A stretch of DNA of 21,718 nt from an uncultured Alistipes sp. (GTDB lineage Bacteria; Bacteroidota; Bacteroidia; Bacteroidales; UBA932). The notes below the pieces were generated by a model that saw nothing but the letters and a program-made list of their open reading frames with translations, searched no databases and was not told where the DNA came from. Both the position numbers and the translations under genes were made by a program. The stretch spans positions 1 to 21,718 of the forward strand of contig URSC01000027.1 of NCBI GenBank assembly GCA_900550465.1, given 5' to 3'. Below, piece by piece: positions 1-7,740 of the stretch (position 1 is its first letter; every line of letters begins with the position of its first letter).

Positions 1-338
1 TGTATTTCCCTACAGGCTATAATGTCCTGACGGGCCTTCCCAACAAGGCTGAGACCGCTATCTATTTTACTTCCGCCATAACCCCCGTGACGGAGGATGA
101 GGTGCTGCTGGGATATGACTATGTATTTGTCAACGGTGAGAGTACCACGGTCAATATCACCCTTACTGTCATGGATGCCGAAGGGGAGGTGGTGAATACC
201 TATTCTGGCCTGGAGGCAGTGATATACAAGGGCGAGACGACCATCCTGCGGGGCACCTTCCTGACAGAGGACAGGGGCTCGGGAGTCGGTATCGACCCCG
301 GATTTGACGGAACTATTGATATAACATTACCTGATTGA
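1..338 (+). CDS. Fimbrial-anchor-like (FimB/Mfa2/DUF6562-type) lipoprotein, 3' part only
   Basis: The gene enters from outside the window; the open frame starts at position 3 and stops at 336-338. The visible ~111 residues match the second half of the adaptor domain in the downstream genes: a PTGYNVLTG stretch (compare IPTGINLLTGEL in the 2304 product), then GYDYVFV (compare FDYIFAP), then a C-terminal GIDPGFDGTIDITLPD (compare VxPxFDG). It ends at the domain boundary with no extra C-terminal module. It is more diverged than the six genes from 1181 on and lacks the NYxTNV signature. The next gene starts 4 bases after its stop, so the two are probably co-transcribed. Its role in surface anchoring or fimbria-like assembly is inferred from the family. 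The N-terminal signal is not in the window. Confidence 0.7.
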   Translation, partial: YFPTGYNVLTGLPNKAETAIYFTSAITPVTEDEVLLGYDYVFVNGESTTVNITLTVMDAEGEVVNTYSGLEAVIYKGETTILRGTFLTEDRGSGVGIDPGFDGTIDITLPD

Positions 339-342
339 TGCT

Positions 343-1179
343 ATGAAAAATAAAGTGATATATGCAGTGTTTGCGGCAATTATCCCGCTAGTAGGATGTA
401 CACAGTCCGGAGGCTCAGGCAGTTCTCCGGAACTTGTGGAGGGGACGGTGGGGATTTCTGTCCCGGCCGAGGTCAAGGCTGCTACGGACGACAATACGCA
501 GGTCCGGTACATCATGCAGGCATGGACAGTCGGAGAGAACGGCGCTTCCGGTAAGCTGGCGTTTGAATACGTCTGGCTGGGCAGGACAGTTGGGAAGGGT
601 GTGAACGAGCCGGTGAGGATGATACCGGGAGTGTACAATATCCTCTTCTGGGCGGACCGGGATGCGTACGGCAGCGGGGATGTCTACAAAGCAGAGGATC
701 TGAACAATGTCCGGGTAGTCGGACTTCAGTCCGGCGCCTCCGGCACGGGGGAGAACAGCTATGTCAGCGGGGATGAGCGGGATGCGTTCTGCGGAGTGCT
801 GAGGAACTATAGTTTCACTGCCGGGGCGGCTATGGACATAACCCTCAGTAGGCCTCTGGCCAAGGTCGTGGTAGCCAATGCTTCCGCCATCTCCTCTTCC
901 CAGAACGTTTTCCTGGAAATAACCGGCGGTCTTCCTCTCGGCTATGATGTCCTGAATGGACAGCCGCTTACAGGAGAGCAGTCCCTCACTATCGCGTATG
1001 AAACGACCACTGCCGGAAGTACGGCTATCCTGACCGACTACTTCTTCCTTCCCGTTTTATCCGCACCGATAGGGGGGACTCTCAAGGTGGGAGAAGCAGA
1101 ACAGACGCTGTCCCTCGGCTCAGAAGATATTGTGGCCAACTACACAACCAACATAACCTTGAATTTAAATATCCGATAA
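343..1179 (+). CDS. Diverged FimB/Mfa2-like surface lipoprotein
   Basis: The product has 278 residues and a lipoprotein signal peptide (MKNK, hydrophobic core, lipobox LVGC with the lipidated Cys at residue 19). The start at 343 is supported by that signal and by tight spacing to the preceding stop. Reduced versions of the family motifs are visible: YNILFWAD (compare Y+LVFWAD), GDERDAFC (compare NDDxRDAFF), LSRPLAKVVV in place of RPFGQLNI, GGLPLGYDVLNGQPL, and a closing ANYTTNITLNLNI. It lacks the NRC motif near the N terminus and the VxPxFDG end, so it is an outlying paralogue. It stops one base before the 1181 start codon, which suggests translational coupling. It may be a fimbrial accessory or anchor subunit in the outer membrane; that is inference from fold and context. 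Confidence 0.78.
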   Translation: MKNKVIYAVFAAIIPLVGCTQSGGSGSSPELVEGTVGISVPAEVKAATDDNTQVRYIMQAWTVGENGASGKLAFEYVWLGRTVGKGVNEPVRMIPGVYNILFWADRDAYGSGDVYKAEDLNNVRVVGLQSGASGTGENSYVSGDERDAFCGVLRNYSFTAGAAMDITLSRPLAKVVVANASAISSSQNVFLEITGGLPLGYDVLNGQPLTGEQSLTIAYETTTAGSTAILTDYFFLPVLSAPIGGTLKVGEAEQTLSLGSEDIVANYTTNITLNLNIR

Positions 1180-1180
1180 T

Positions 1181-2290
1181 ATGAAAGCCAAACTATTGAC
1201 AATCTCCGCGGCAGTCATGGCACTGCTCGCGGTTTCCTGCCAGAGGGAAGAGACCGGCTTCGGTCTGCCTGCCGGCGAGGAAGTGACAGTAACGCTTTCC
1301 GCATCGGTGCCCACAGGCGGCCCTGCGGTGAAAAGTGCTGAGAATCCCGGCAACGGTAGTGAGGTCAACCGCTGTATCCTCGGCGTGTATATGGTGGACG
1401 GGGAGAACGGGCCGCAGCTGTATGGAACTCTTAGCTATGAGCAGGTGACCGGACAACAGGCAACCTTTGAGGATGTGACCCTGCTTACCGGCTATGACTA
1501 CAAGCTGGTGTTCTGGGCGGACAACGTGGCATCTACGACAAACTTGCAGACGGACAACCACTATGTTACTAAAGATTTCCCGACGGTTACATACAAAGAC
1601 GGACACCAGTATATGAGCAGCGAAGACACCCGCGATGCATTCTACGGAGTGTTCGACCTTAACGACTTCTCCGGGGAGGTGGAGGACAGCTATACCCTGA
1701 CCCGTCCTTTCGGCCAGCTCAACATTTTCACCACAGACTACGATGAAATCAAGAGCGATGCTCTCAAGCCCGCAAAAGTGCGGATGACTTTTACTTCCAT
1801 TCCGACCGGAATGGACCTTATCAACGGTAGTCTGACAGAGCCTGCGGAAGGTGCAGGCGGAGTAACCGGAGAGATATCCGCCATACCTGACGATATCAAC
1901 TCCCCCGTCGTTACCGGAGCCCAGCAGCTTTCATTCGACTACATCTTCGCCCCGGCAGACAAGCAGAGGATGATAAGCGGGATAACCATGAGATTCTACG
2001 ATGACAGCGACAATGAGCTGGGTATCGCACCCTACTCCTTCCCCGAGCTTCCCGTCCAGGCCAACTACCGCACCAATGTCTCCGGAGCGCTGCTGACCAA
2101 GAGCGCGGATCTGAATATAGATATGCCGGATGTTTACAATGGAGCAGGGGCTGACGGTGGCAATCTGATTATCACCGGCGGCTTCTTCAGGGACAACCAG
2201 GCTGCGCTGCCTGAAGGCTATGAATACCAAAGCAACGTCCAGATCATCAACGGTATAACCTATAATTACGAAGTTGTGAAAATAAATTAA
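1181..2290 (+). CDS. DUF6562-type surface lipoprotein with short C-terminal cap
   Basis: The product has 369 residues. Signal peptide MKAKLLTISAAVMALLAVSC puts the lipidated Cys at residue 20. The adaptor domain covers about residues 25-315 with all family motifs in order: GNGSEVNRCILGVY, YKLVFWADNV, EDTRDAFYG, RPFGQLNIFTTDY, IPTGMDLINGSL, LSFDYIFAP, and LPVQANYRTNVSGALLT. After the domain there are only ~55 residues (GGNLIITGGFF... GITYNYEVVKIN). These resemble the last rung and end cap of the 2304 beta-helix, which ends CFILKGGKY... GSEYKYKVVLQ. It therefore looks like an adaptor plus a beta-helix cap without the helix body. It sits 1 base after its upstream neighbour and 13 bases before the next gene. 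A ligand-binding or fimbrial tip role is inferred. Confidence 0.85.
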   Translation: MKAKLLTISAAVMALLAVSCQREETGFGLPAGEEVTVTLSASVPTGGPAVKSAENPGNGSEVNRCILGVYMVDGENGPQLYGTLSYEQVTGQQATFEDVTLLTGYDYKLVFWADNVASTTNLQTDNHYVTKDFPTVTYKDGHQYMSSEDTRDAFYGVFDLNDFSGEVEDSYTLTRPFGQLNIFTTDYDEIKSDALKPAKVRMTFTSIPTGMDLINGSLTEPAEGAGGVTGEISAIPDDINSPVVTGAQQLSFDYIFAPADKQRMISGITMRFYDDSDNELGIAPYSFPELPVQANYRTNVSGALLTKSADLNIDMPDVYNGAGADGGNLIITGGFFRDNQAALPEGYEYQSNVQIINGITYNYEVVKIN

Positions 2291-2303
2291 ACTTTAGAAT
2301 ATC

Positions 2304-5300
2304 ATGAAAAATCTTCTTTTAACCCTAGCGGCAGCCGCATTGCTGCTGCTGACCTCCTGCCAGCACAACGAACACCCCATGGGACTTCCCTCCGGTGAGG
2401 AGGTGAGCGTCAGCATCTCTGCGGTCCTGCCTGGTGACGGCGGTGCGGTGGTCAAGAGTAATGCGGTACCCGGCAATGGCTCGGAGGTCAACCGCTGTAT
2501 TCTTGAAGTGTATCTGATAGGTGATAATGATGCGGCCAGTCTCTATGGCAAGCGCGAGATAGTCGAGGTCACTGGCTTGAAGGCGTCTTTCGATGACCTG
2601 AATCTGATTACCGGACAGAAGTACCGGTTCGTGCTGTGGGCTGACCATGTGGAGGACGGTCTGGCAGCGGACAACTTTTACGACACCAATGCTGAAGGTG
2701 TTGGTTTGAAGAAAGTGACCATCAAGGATGTGACGGCATACGCCGGCAACGACGACCGGCGCGACGCATTTTTCTACAGCTCGCCGGAGGATGTGACGGT
2801 GACCGGTCCCGCGGACTACACACTGGATCTCAAGCGTCCCTTCGGCCAGCTCAATATCATCACCACTGATTATGGTCTGATACCAGATAAGCACAGCAGT
2901 CTGCGGCCCGCAAAGGTTCAGTTGACTTACAAGAACATTCCCACCGGTATCAATCTGCTTACCGGTGAACTTCTGACCACAGACACAGACGGATCCGTAA
3001 CGACAAAGGAAGTCGCCGGCACCGCAGTTGATATTGCCGGTCCCGCAGTTGAAGGGAACGACGATGCCAAGCAGCTCTCATTTGACTACATCCTGGCCCC
3101 TGCCACCGGCCAGCATGTCATCAATGAACTTAAGATGTCCTTCCTCAAGTCAGATGAAAGTGCCACAGGCATCACCGACTACACCTTCAAGAGCCTCCCC
3201 GTCCAGCGCAACTACCGGACCAACGTCTCCGGCGCCCTCCTCACCGACCGCACCGGCCTCAGCATTGAGGTGAAGCCCGATTTTGATGAAACAGTGACAG
3301 TCGCAGAGCAGGCCGAGACCATTGAGGCCGCCCAGCTTGCGATCAATGCCGGCATGACTGACATTGAATTTACAAAGGCGGTAAATGGCACTATCACTCT
3401 GCCTGAAGGAACTGAAACATACAATATTTCCTTCAACGAAGGAGTTGATGGCGACATTACCATTCAGAGCGATACCTATACGGGGCATCTTTACATCGAG
3501 AATCACGGAGTGCAGAGTGAGCATACTCTTACAATCAATCTTCCGGAAGGCTCTGCAACCCTAGATTCCGGTGCTTGGAGCAGTGTCAGCGTCAGCACCG
3601 CTGACAACACCTTCATCCTCGGCGAGGACGTCACCATCTCCGGCACCCTCACCGTCAACAAGGGCAATGTCGAAATCTACGGCCGTGTAGGCAGCATCGT
3701 ATTCGAGAATGATGAAAGCGTCGTTACTGTCTTCACTGTCTACGACTCCAAATCCCTGAAGTATGCTATGACGCTGGCTTTGGAAGGAAGATGCTTGACC
3801 GTTGCCCTTGGAAATGATATAGAACTGGATGGAGGGATAGCAAATGCAAGTAATACTGCCGGTGGGGAGGACATTGCATTTGTGCTGGATCTCTCAGGCA
3901 ACAAGTTGTCTATATCTCATGATAAAACTTTGATGAATTCGTCAAATGGAGCATCGGTGACAATTAAGAACGGCGATCTGTCTGTGATGGGAGTTCCATC
4001 AGATAAATACACACTTTGTGCATCCGATAAGGGCAAAATAACTCTTGAGGGGCTTAATTATGAAACGACAGGAGGCGGAGTGGGAGTATATCCATGCACA
4101 AATGGCGGTGAAATCTATGTGAAAAAATGTAATATCAATACTTCATTCTATAATGAAGGAAACGGTACTACGGGGAATGGCCCGGCGGTAATGACAACAG
4201 CAACGGGCGCAACAGCTGAAAATACTAAAGACGTGCTGATTACTATAGAGGATACTCATATGGAATCATTCTCGGATGCAATTATATTTAACGTAAATGG
4301 AAGGATAAATATCAAAAATTGTACGACAAAGGCACAGTGGCACGGTCTGGTCTTGCGTGGAGGTACGGCAGTTGTGGAGAATACGGTATTTACGCATGAC
4401 AATCACAATAATGATCCCGAATCAGTCTCTCAGGGGTGGTATAATGAGGACTGGGGCGACGGAAACGGACAGCCGCGGGCAGCCATAACCGTAGGTAACA
4501 GAGGCAATGGGGCATATCAGTATCCTTCTAACTTGACATTGATAAATACCAAAGCCAAGGTCATCGGTCAGGGAGTGAATCTATTTGCTTCTATGTATGT
4601 GTGGGCCAATGAGACTCCGGCTTATGGCGTCACCATCACATACGATGATGCAACAGAGTTTGTAGGAGGAGATGTAATCTATGGCAATGATGGGAAAAAT
4701 ATCACCGTCAATGGCAAGGCACTGGATCTGTCGGAACAAGTTTTCGAAGTCTCTAATATAGAAGAGTTGCTTAGTAAGATACAGAGTTTGGCGACATCCG
4801 GAGGAACTTTGGTTATCAAAGAAGGTGCTGATATCACATTGACAGGAGATATGTTCAGCACCCCGTTGGCAATCAATAAACCGACTGTTATCAAGGTCAA
4901 TGGAACTTTGTCTTCGGGAAATTCTAGTTTTTATCTGAACAATTACAGCAAACTTAGGATAGAGAGCTCAGGGAATGTCAATTTCAACAGCAAAATTGTG
5001 AGAAATTACGGTGTGTTGACAGTAGAGGGAGGCTCTTATCACACAGAAGATTTGAACGATGGTTGTGTGTTCGGCAATTTGGATGAAACTGCTGTGATGA
5101 CGTTGAATAATGTGATAGTCAATGCCAGTCGTTTCGCGGTGGCAGGAAGAGGCAGGATAGAAATAAACGGTGGTGTCATAAGCTCTATCTCTTGTAATTG
5201 GCAGGGTAAATTTCCCTATTGTGTCAGGGCGGAAGGCGGTGGTGAAATGACAATCCGTGATGCAGAGGTCAACGGCATTCAAGGATGTATAGCATCAATA

Positions 5301-5642
5301 GAAGATTCCTACGTCCTATTGGACAATGTCAAGGCAAGTGCGAAGAATACAGAAGGACGCACAGATGCTTGGTATGCATTGTATCCTGCATCGCTGGGAG
5401 TGATAGAAGTGCTCAGCGGAGAGTATTACTCTGACCGTACTCCATGCTGCTATGCTTCTGATGACGATATAGAACCGAATCCTACAGGCTGCTTTATATT
5501 GAAGGGCGGAAAGTATAGTTCGATGCCGAAAGTTTATAATAAGTCCAATGAAACGACATCAGACGCTGTGGCCGCACCTGGTTATAAGTTCCAGCAGATA
5601 TCTGACGGAAGTGAATATAAATACAAAGTAGTCCTGCAGTAG
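2304..5642 (+). CDS. Large DUF6562-type lipoprotein with long right-handed beta-helix display region
   Basis: The product has 1112 residues. Signal MKNLLLTLAAAALLLLTSC places the lipid-anchored Cys at residue 19. The adaptor domain (about 30-330) carries GNGSEVNRCILEVY, YRFVLWADHV, NDDRRDAFF, RPFGQLNIITTDY, IPTGINLLTGEL, LSFDYILAP and NYRTNVSGALLTDRTG. Residues ~335-475 are a Thr/Ser/Gly-rich beta section. Residues ~480-810 form a pectin-lyase-like beta-helix of short VTIKNG / ITLEGL / INIKNC rungs. A second beta-helix block (~812-1090) opens with FEVSNIEELLSKIQSL, ends in CFILKGGKY rungs, and is closed by a YKYKVVLQ cap. The first block is homologous to the C-terminal module of the 7741 product (shared LRxGTA, AAxTVGN, GVTITY and GKNIT stretches). 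No polysaccharide-lyase catalytic set was identified, so binding or display is likelier than enzyme activity. GC falls sharply from about position 3730 on. Confidence 0.87.
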   Translation: MKNLLLTLAAAALLLLTSCQHNEHPMGLPSGEEVSVSISAVLPGDGGAVVKSNAVPGNGSEVNRCILEVYLIGDNDAASLYGKREIVEVTGLKASFDDLNLITGQKYRFVLWADHVEDGLAADNFYDTNAEGVGLKKVTIKDVTAYAGNDDRRDAFFYSSPEDVTVTGPADYTLDLKRPFGQLNIITTDYGLIPDKHSSLRPAKVQLTYKNIPTGINLLTGELLTTDTDGSVTTKEVAGTAVDIAGPAVEGNDDAKQLSFDYILAPATGQHVINELKMSFLKSDESATGITDYTFKSLPVQRNYRTNVSGALLTDRTGLSIEVKPDFDETVTVAEQAETIEAAQLAINAGMTDIEFTKAVNGTITLPEGTETYNISFNEGVDGDITIQSDTYTGHLYIENHGVQSEHTLTINLPEGSATLDSGAWSSVSVSTADNTFILGEDVTISGTLTVNKGNVEIYGRVGSIVFENDESVVTVFTVYDSKSLKYAMTLALEGRCLTVALGNDIELDGGIANASNTAGGEDIAFVLDLSGNKLSISHDKTLMNSSNGASVTIKNGDLSVMGVPSDKYTLCASDKGKITLEGLNYETTGGGVGVYPCTNGGEIYVKKCNINTSFYNEGNGTTGNGPAVMTTATGATAENTKDVLITIEDTHMESFSDAIIFNVNGRINIKNCTTKAQWHGLVLRGGTAVVENTVFTHDNHNNDPESVSQGWYNEDWGDGNGQPRAAITVGNRGNGAYQYPSNLTLINTKAKVIGQGVNLFASMYVWANETPAYGVTITYDDATEFVGGDVIYGNDGKNITVNGKALDLSEQVFEVSNIEELLSKIQSLATSGGTLVIKEGADITLTGDMFSTPLAINKPTVIKVNGTLSSGNSSFYLNNYSKLRIESSGNVNFNSKIVRNYGVLTVEGGSYHTEDLNDGCVFGNLDETAVMTLNNVIVNASRFAVAGRGRIEINGGVISSISCNWQGKFPYCVRAEGGGEMTIRDAEVNGIQGCIASIEDSYVLLDNVKASAKNTEGRTDAWYALYPASLGVIEVLSGEYYSDRTPCCYASDDDIEPNPTGCFILKGGKYSSMPKVYNKSNETTSDAVAAPGYKFQQISDGSEYKYKVVLQ

Positions 5643-5672
5643 AACTAATCGAATAATCAAAACCTAAAAGAT

Positions 5673-7613
5673 ATGAAAGCAAAATATCTGACAATTACCG
5701 CAGCAGCCGCAGCACTGCTGCTCAGCGCCTGCCAGCGCGACGAGCTCGGCGGAGGCTCTCTTTCCGGCGAGGAGGTGACAGTAGGCATATCCGCCATGAT
5801 GCCGCTTGACGGCGGGGCAGTGGTCAAGAGTGATGCCGAGCCCGGCAAAGGCGACGAGGTCAACCGCTGTATCATGCAGGTTTATCTTGCGGATGATACG
5901 GATCTGTCCAATGCGACAAAAGTAGGAGAGCCTAAGACCGTAGAGGTCACCGACGGCAAGGCCTCGTTCGGCTCCCTGCAGCTGGTGGCCGGCCATACCT
6001 ACCGCCTGGTGCTTTGGGCAGACTGCGCCACAAAGACTTCAGGAACAGATGGTGCGACTGCATCATTCAGTGACCTTTATTATAATACAGGCAATTACCC
6101 TGAAGTTAGTTTCAAGGATGGTGTTGAATATGCCGGCAACGACGACAGCCGCGACGCCTTCTTCGCCTCGTATAAACTGGAGGTGTACGGCCCGTCCAAC
6201 CACACCGTCAAACTTCACCGTCCTTTCGGCCAGTTGAACATCATTGCTACTGACTATGAGATCGTCAAGGATAATTTCAGTACATTTTTACCCACTGCGG
6301 TCAATATTGAATTTGCAAATATCCCCAGTGGAATCAACCTGTTTACCGGTGACCTTACAGAAGCCGTTCAGCAGACCCTTACCAGCGGCCCCGTACCCAT
6401 CGCAAATGTGACCCCCGCTGCGACCGACGGCAGCCGCCAGCTTTCATTTGACTACATCTTCGCCCCGCAGGGAGATGACCAGCAGCTCGTGCTGAAGGAC
6501 TTCAAAATGTTCTTCCTCGACAATGACGGAACTGAGAAAGTGTCTCACTACACCTTCCAGAACATTCCTGTCAAGCGCAATTACCAGACCAATGTCTCCG
6601 GTGCCCTTCTGACTGACCGCACTGGAATAGATATTGAGGTCGTACCCAATTTTGATGGCCAGCATAATGAGGATGTGCCGGATGCTAAAGTCGTAGCATT
6701 GGATGAGGACACACGCTTGAGTAGTGTGATGACTGAGGAAGAATTGCTGCAGTATACCTCTTTAAAGATAAATGGAATTATGAAAGAGGAAGATTTTGAG
6801 TTTATATCCCCTGCAGTACATGTATTCTCATGGCCAGATGAACCTGCTCCAGGAGAATATCATTTGGAAACATTGGATCTTTCTGATGCAGAGATTACGG
6901 TCATGTATCCTATTGGAGATGAAGGCCGTTCCAGCAGAAATCCTAATAATGTACTTACTACGGTAGTTTTACCGGAAGGACTTGAATCAATACGCGGTAA
7001 TGCATTTTCGCATTGCTGGGCATTGTCCTCAATCAATCTGCCTTCAACTCTAAAAACAATGTCAGTAGGAGTGTTTTACTATGCGTATGCACTCACGGAA
7101 ATAGAATTGCCAGATGGTCTGGAGAGTATCGGTGATGCTTGCTTCTTGAACTCTGGAATTACCTCAATTACAACAGGTGCTGCTCTGACAAAATTGGGAG
7201 GACCCAGTGCCGGTGGCGTGTTTAGTTCTTGTGATGATCTTGTGACAGTTGACCTTAGTTCATCTACGGGGTTGACTGAAATAATGGAGAGAACTTTTTA
7301 TAATTGTTCAGCATTAGAGACCGTGCTATTGCCCAGTACGATTGAAGAGATAGGATCTAATGCTTTCTATGGTTGTTCTAGTTTGAAGTCTCTTACACTC
7401 CCGGCATCCGTAACAAGTATTTATGACAATGCTTTTGACAGAGTATCCAGTATTACATTGACAGTTGAGGCAACAAAACCTCCGACTATTGAAGATGGAA
7501 ATCTCCCTGCAAGGGTCTTTGATAAAATACTTGTACCTTCAGAAGCTGTTGACACTTATAAGAAAGCAGAAGGATGGGCAGATGTGGCAGATAAGATAGC
7601 ACCCATACAATAA
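5673..7613 (+). CDS. DUF6562-type lipoprotein with C-terminal BspA-like leucine-rich repeats
   Basis: The product has 646 residues. Signal MKAKYLTITAAAAALLLSAC puts the lipid Cys at residue 20. The adaptor domain (about 28-328) carries GKGDEVNRCIMQVYL, YRLVLWADCA, NDDSRDAFF, RPFGQLNIIATDY, IPSGINLFTGDL, LSFDYIFAP and NYQTNVSGALLTDRTG. After a linker (~330-425), residues ~425-610 contain LRR_5/BspA-type repeats: LPEGLESIRGNAFSHC, LPSTLKTMSVGVFYYA, LPDGLESIGDACF, LPSTIEEIGSNAFYGC and LPASVTSIYDNAFD. The end (VPSEAVDTYKKAEGWADVADKIAPI) is the usual tail of BspA-like proteins. BspA repeats in oral and gut Bacteroidota bind host matrix proteins or other cells, so an adhesin role is plausible. The LRR part is AT-richer: a hand count gave 25/60 GC for 7321-7380 against 44/60 for 5701-5760. 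It is the last of the closely spaced genes; the next gene follows after 127 bases. Confidence 0.88.
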   Translation: MKAKYLTITAAAAALLLSACQRDELGGGSLSGEEVTVGISAMMPLDGGAVVKSDAEPGKGDEVNRCIMQVYLADDTDLSNATKVGEPKTVEVTDGKASFGSLQLVAGHTYRLVLWADCATKTSGTDGATASFSDLYYNTGNYPEVSFKDGVEYAGNDDSRDAFFASYKLEVYGPSNHTVKLHRPFGQLNIIATDYEIVKDNFSTFLPTAVNIEFANIPSGINLFTGDLTEAVQQTLTSGPVPIANVTPAATDGSRQLSFDYIFAPQGDDQQLVLKDFKMFFLDNDGTEKVSHYTFQNIPVKRNYQTNVSGALLTDRTGIDIEVVPNFDGQHNEDVPDAKVVALDEDTRLSSVMTEEELLQYTSLKINGIMKEEDFEFISPAVHVFSWPDEPAPGEYHLETLDLSDAEITVMYPIGDEGRSSRNPNNVLTTVVLPEGLESIRGNAFSHCWALSSINLPSTLKTMSVGVFYYAYALTEIELPDGLESIGDACFLNSGITSITTGAALTKLGGPSAGGVFSSCDDLVTVDLSSSTGLTEIMERTFYNCSALETVLLPSTIEEIGSNAFYGCSSLKSLTLPASVTSIYDNAFDRVSSITLTVEATKPPTIEDGNLPARVFDKILVPSEAVDTYKKAEGWADVADKIAPIQ

Positions 7614-7630
7614 GTAAGATGTTTTTGTGG

Positions 7631-7670
7631 CCGCATCGACATCAAAATCCTAAAAATGCAGCAGTTGTGG
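7631..7670 (+). repeat. Decayed single copy of the 40-base hairpin element (family 2)
   Basis: These 40 bases align end to end with the family 2 hairpins at 9704-9953. The left arm is CCGCATCGACAT (family CCGCAACGGCAG), the loop is 16 bases, and the right arm is CAGCAGTTGTGG (family CTGCCGTTGTGG). Several arm bases have changed, so the stem is largely lost. It lies in the 127-base leader of the 7741 gene, preceded by GTTTTTG. The leader of the 10018 gene has the same order (TTTTG, hairpin, A-rich stretch, ATG). Confidence 0.6.
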
Positions 7671-7740
7671 AAGATGAAGATGGACAGAACGTGGGCAGAT
7701 AGAGAATAGAAAAACGAAACAATGATAAAAGACTAAAACA

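Noticed and set aside
3730..5642. Polysaccharide lyase or other glycan enzyme activity in the 2304 beta-helix
   Set aside because: The beta-helix fold alone does not show catalysis, and I could not identify a lyase or hydrolase catalytic residue set.
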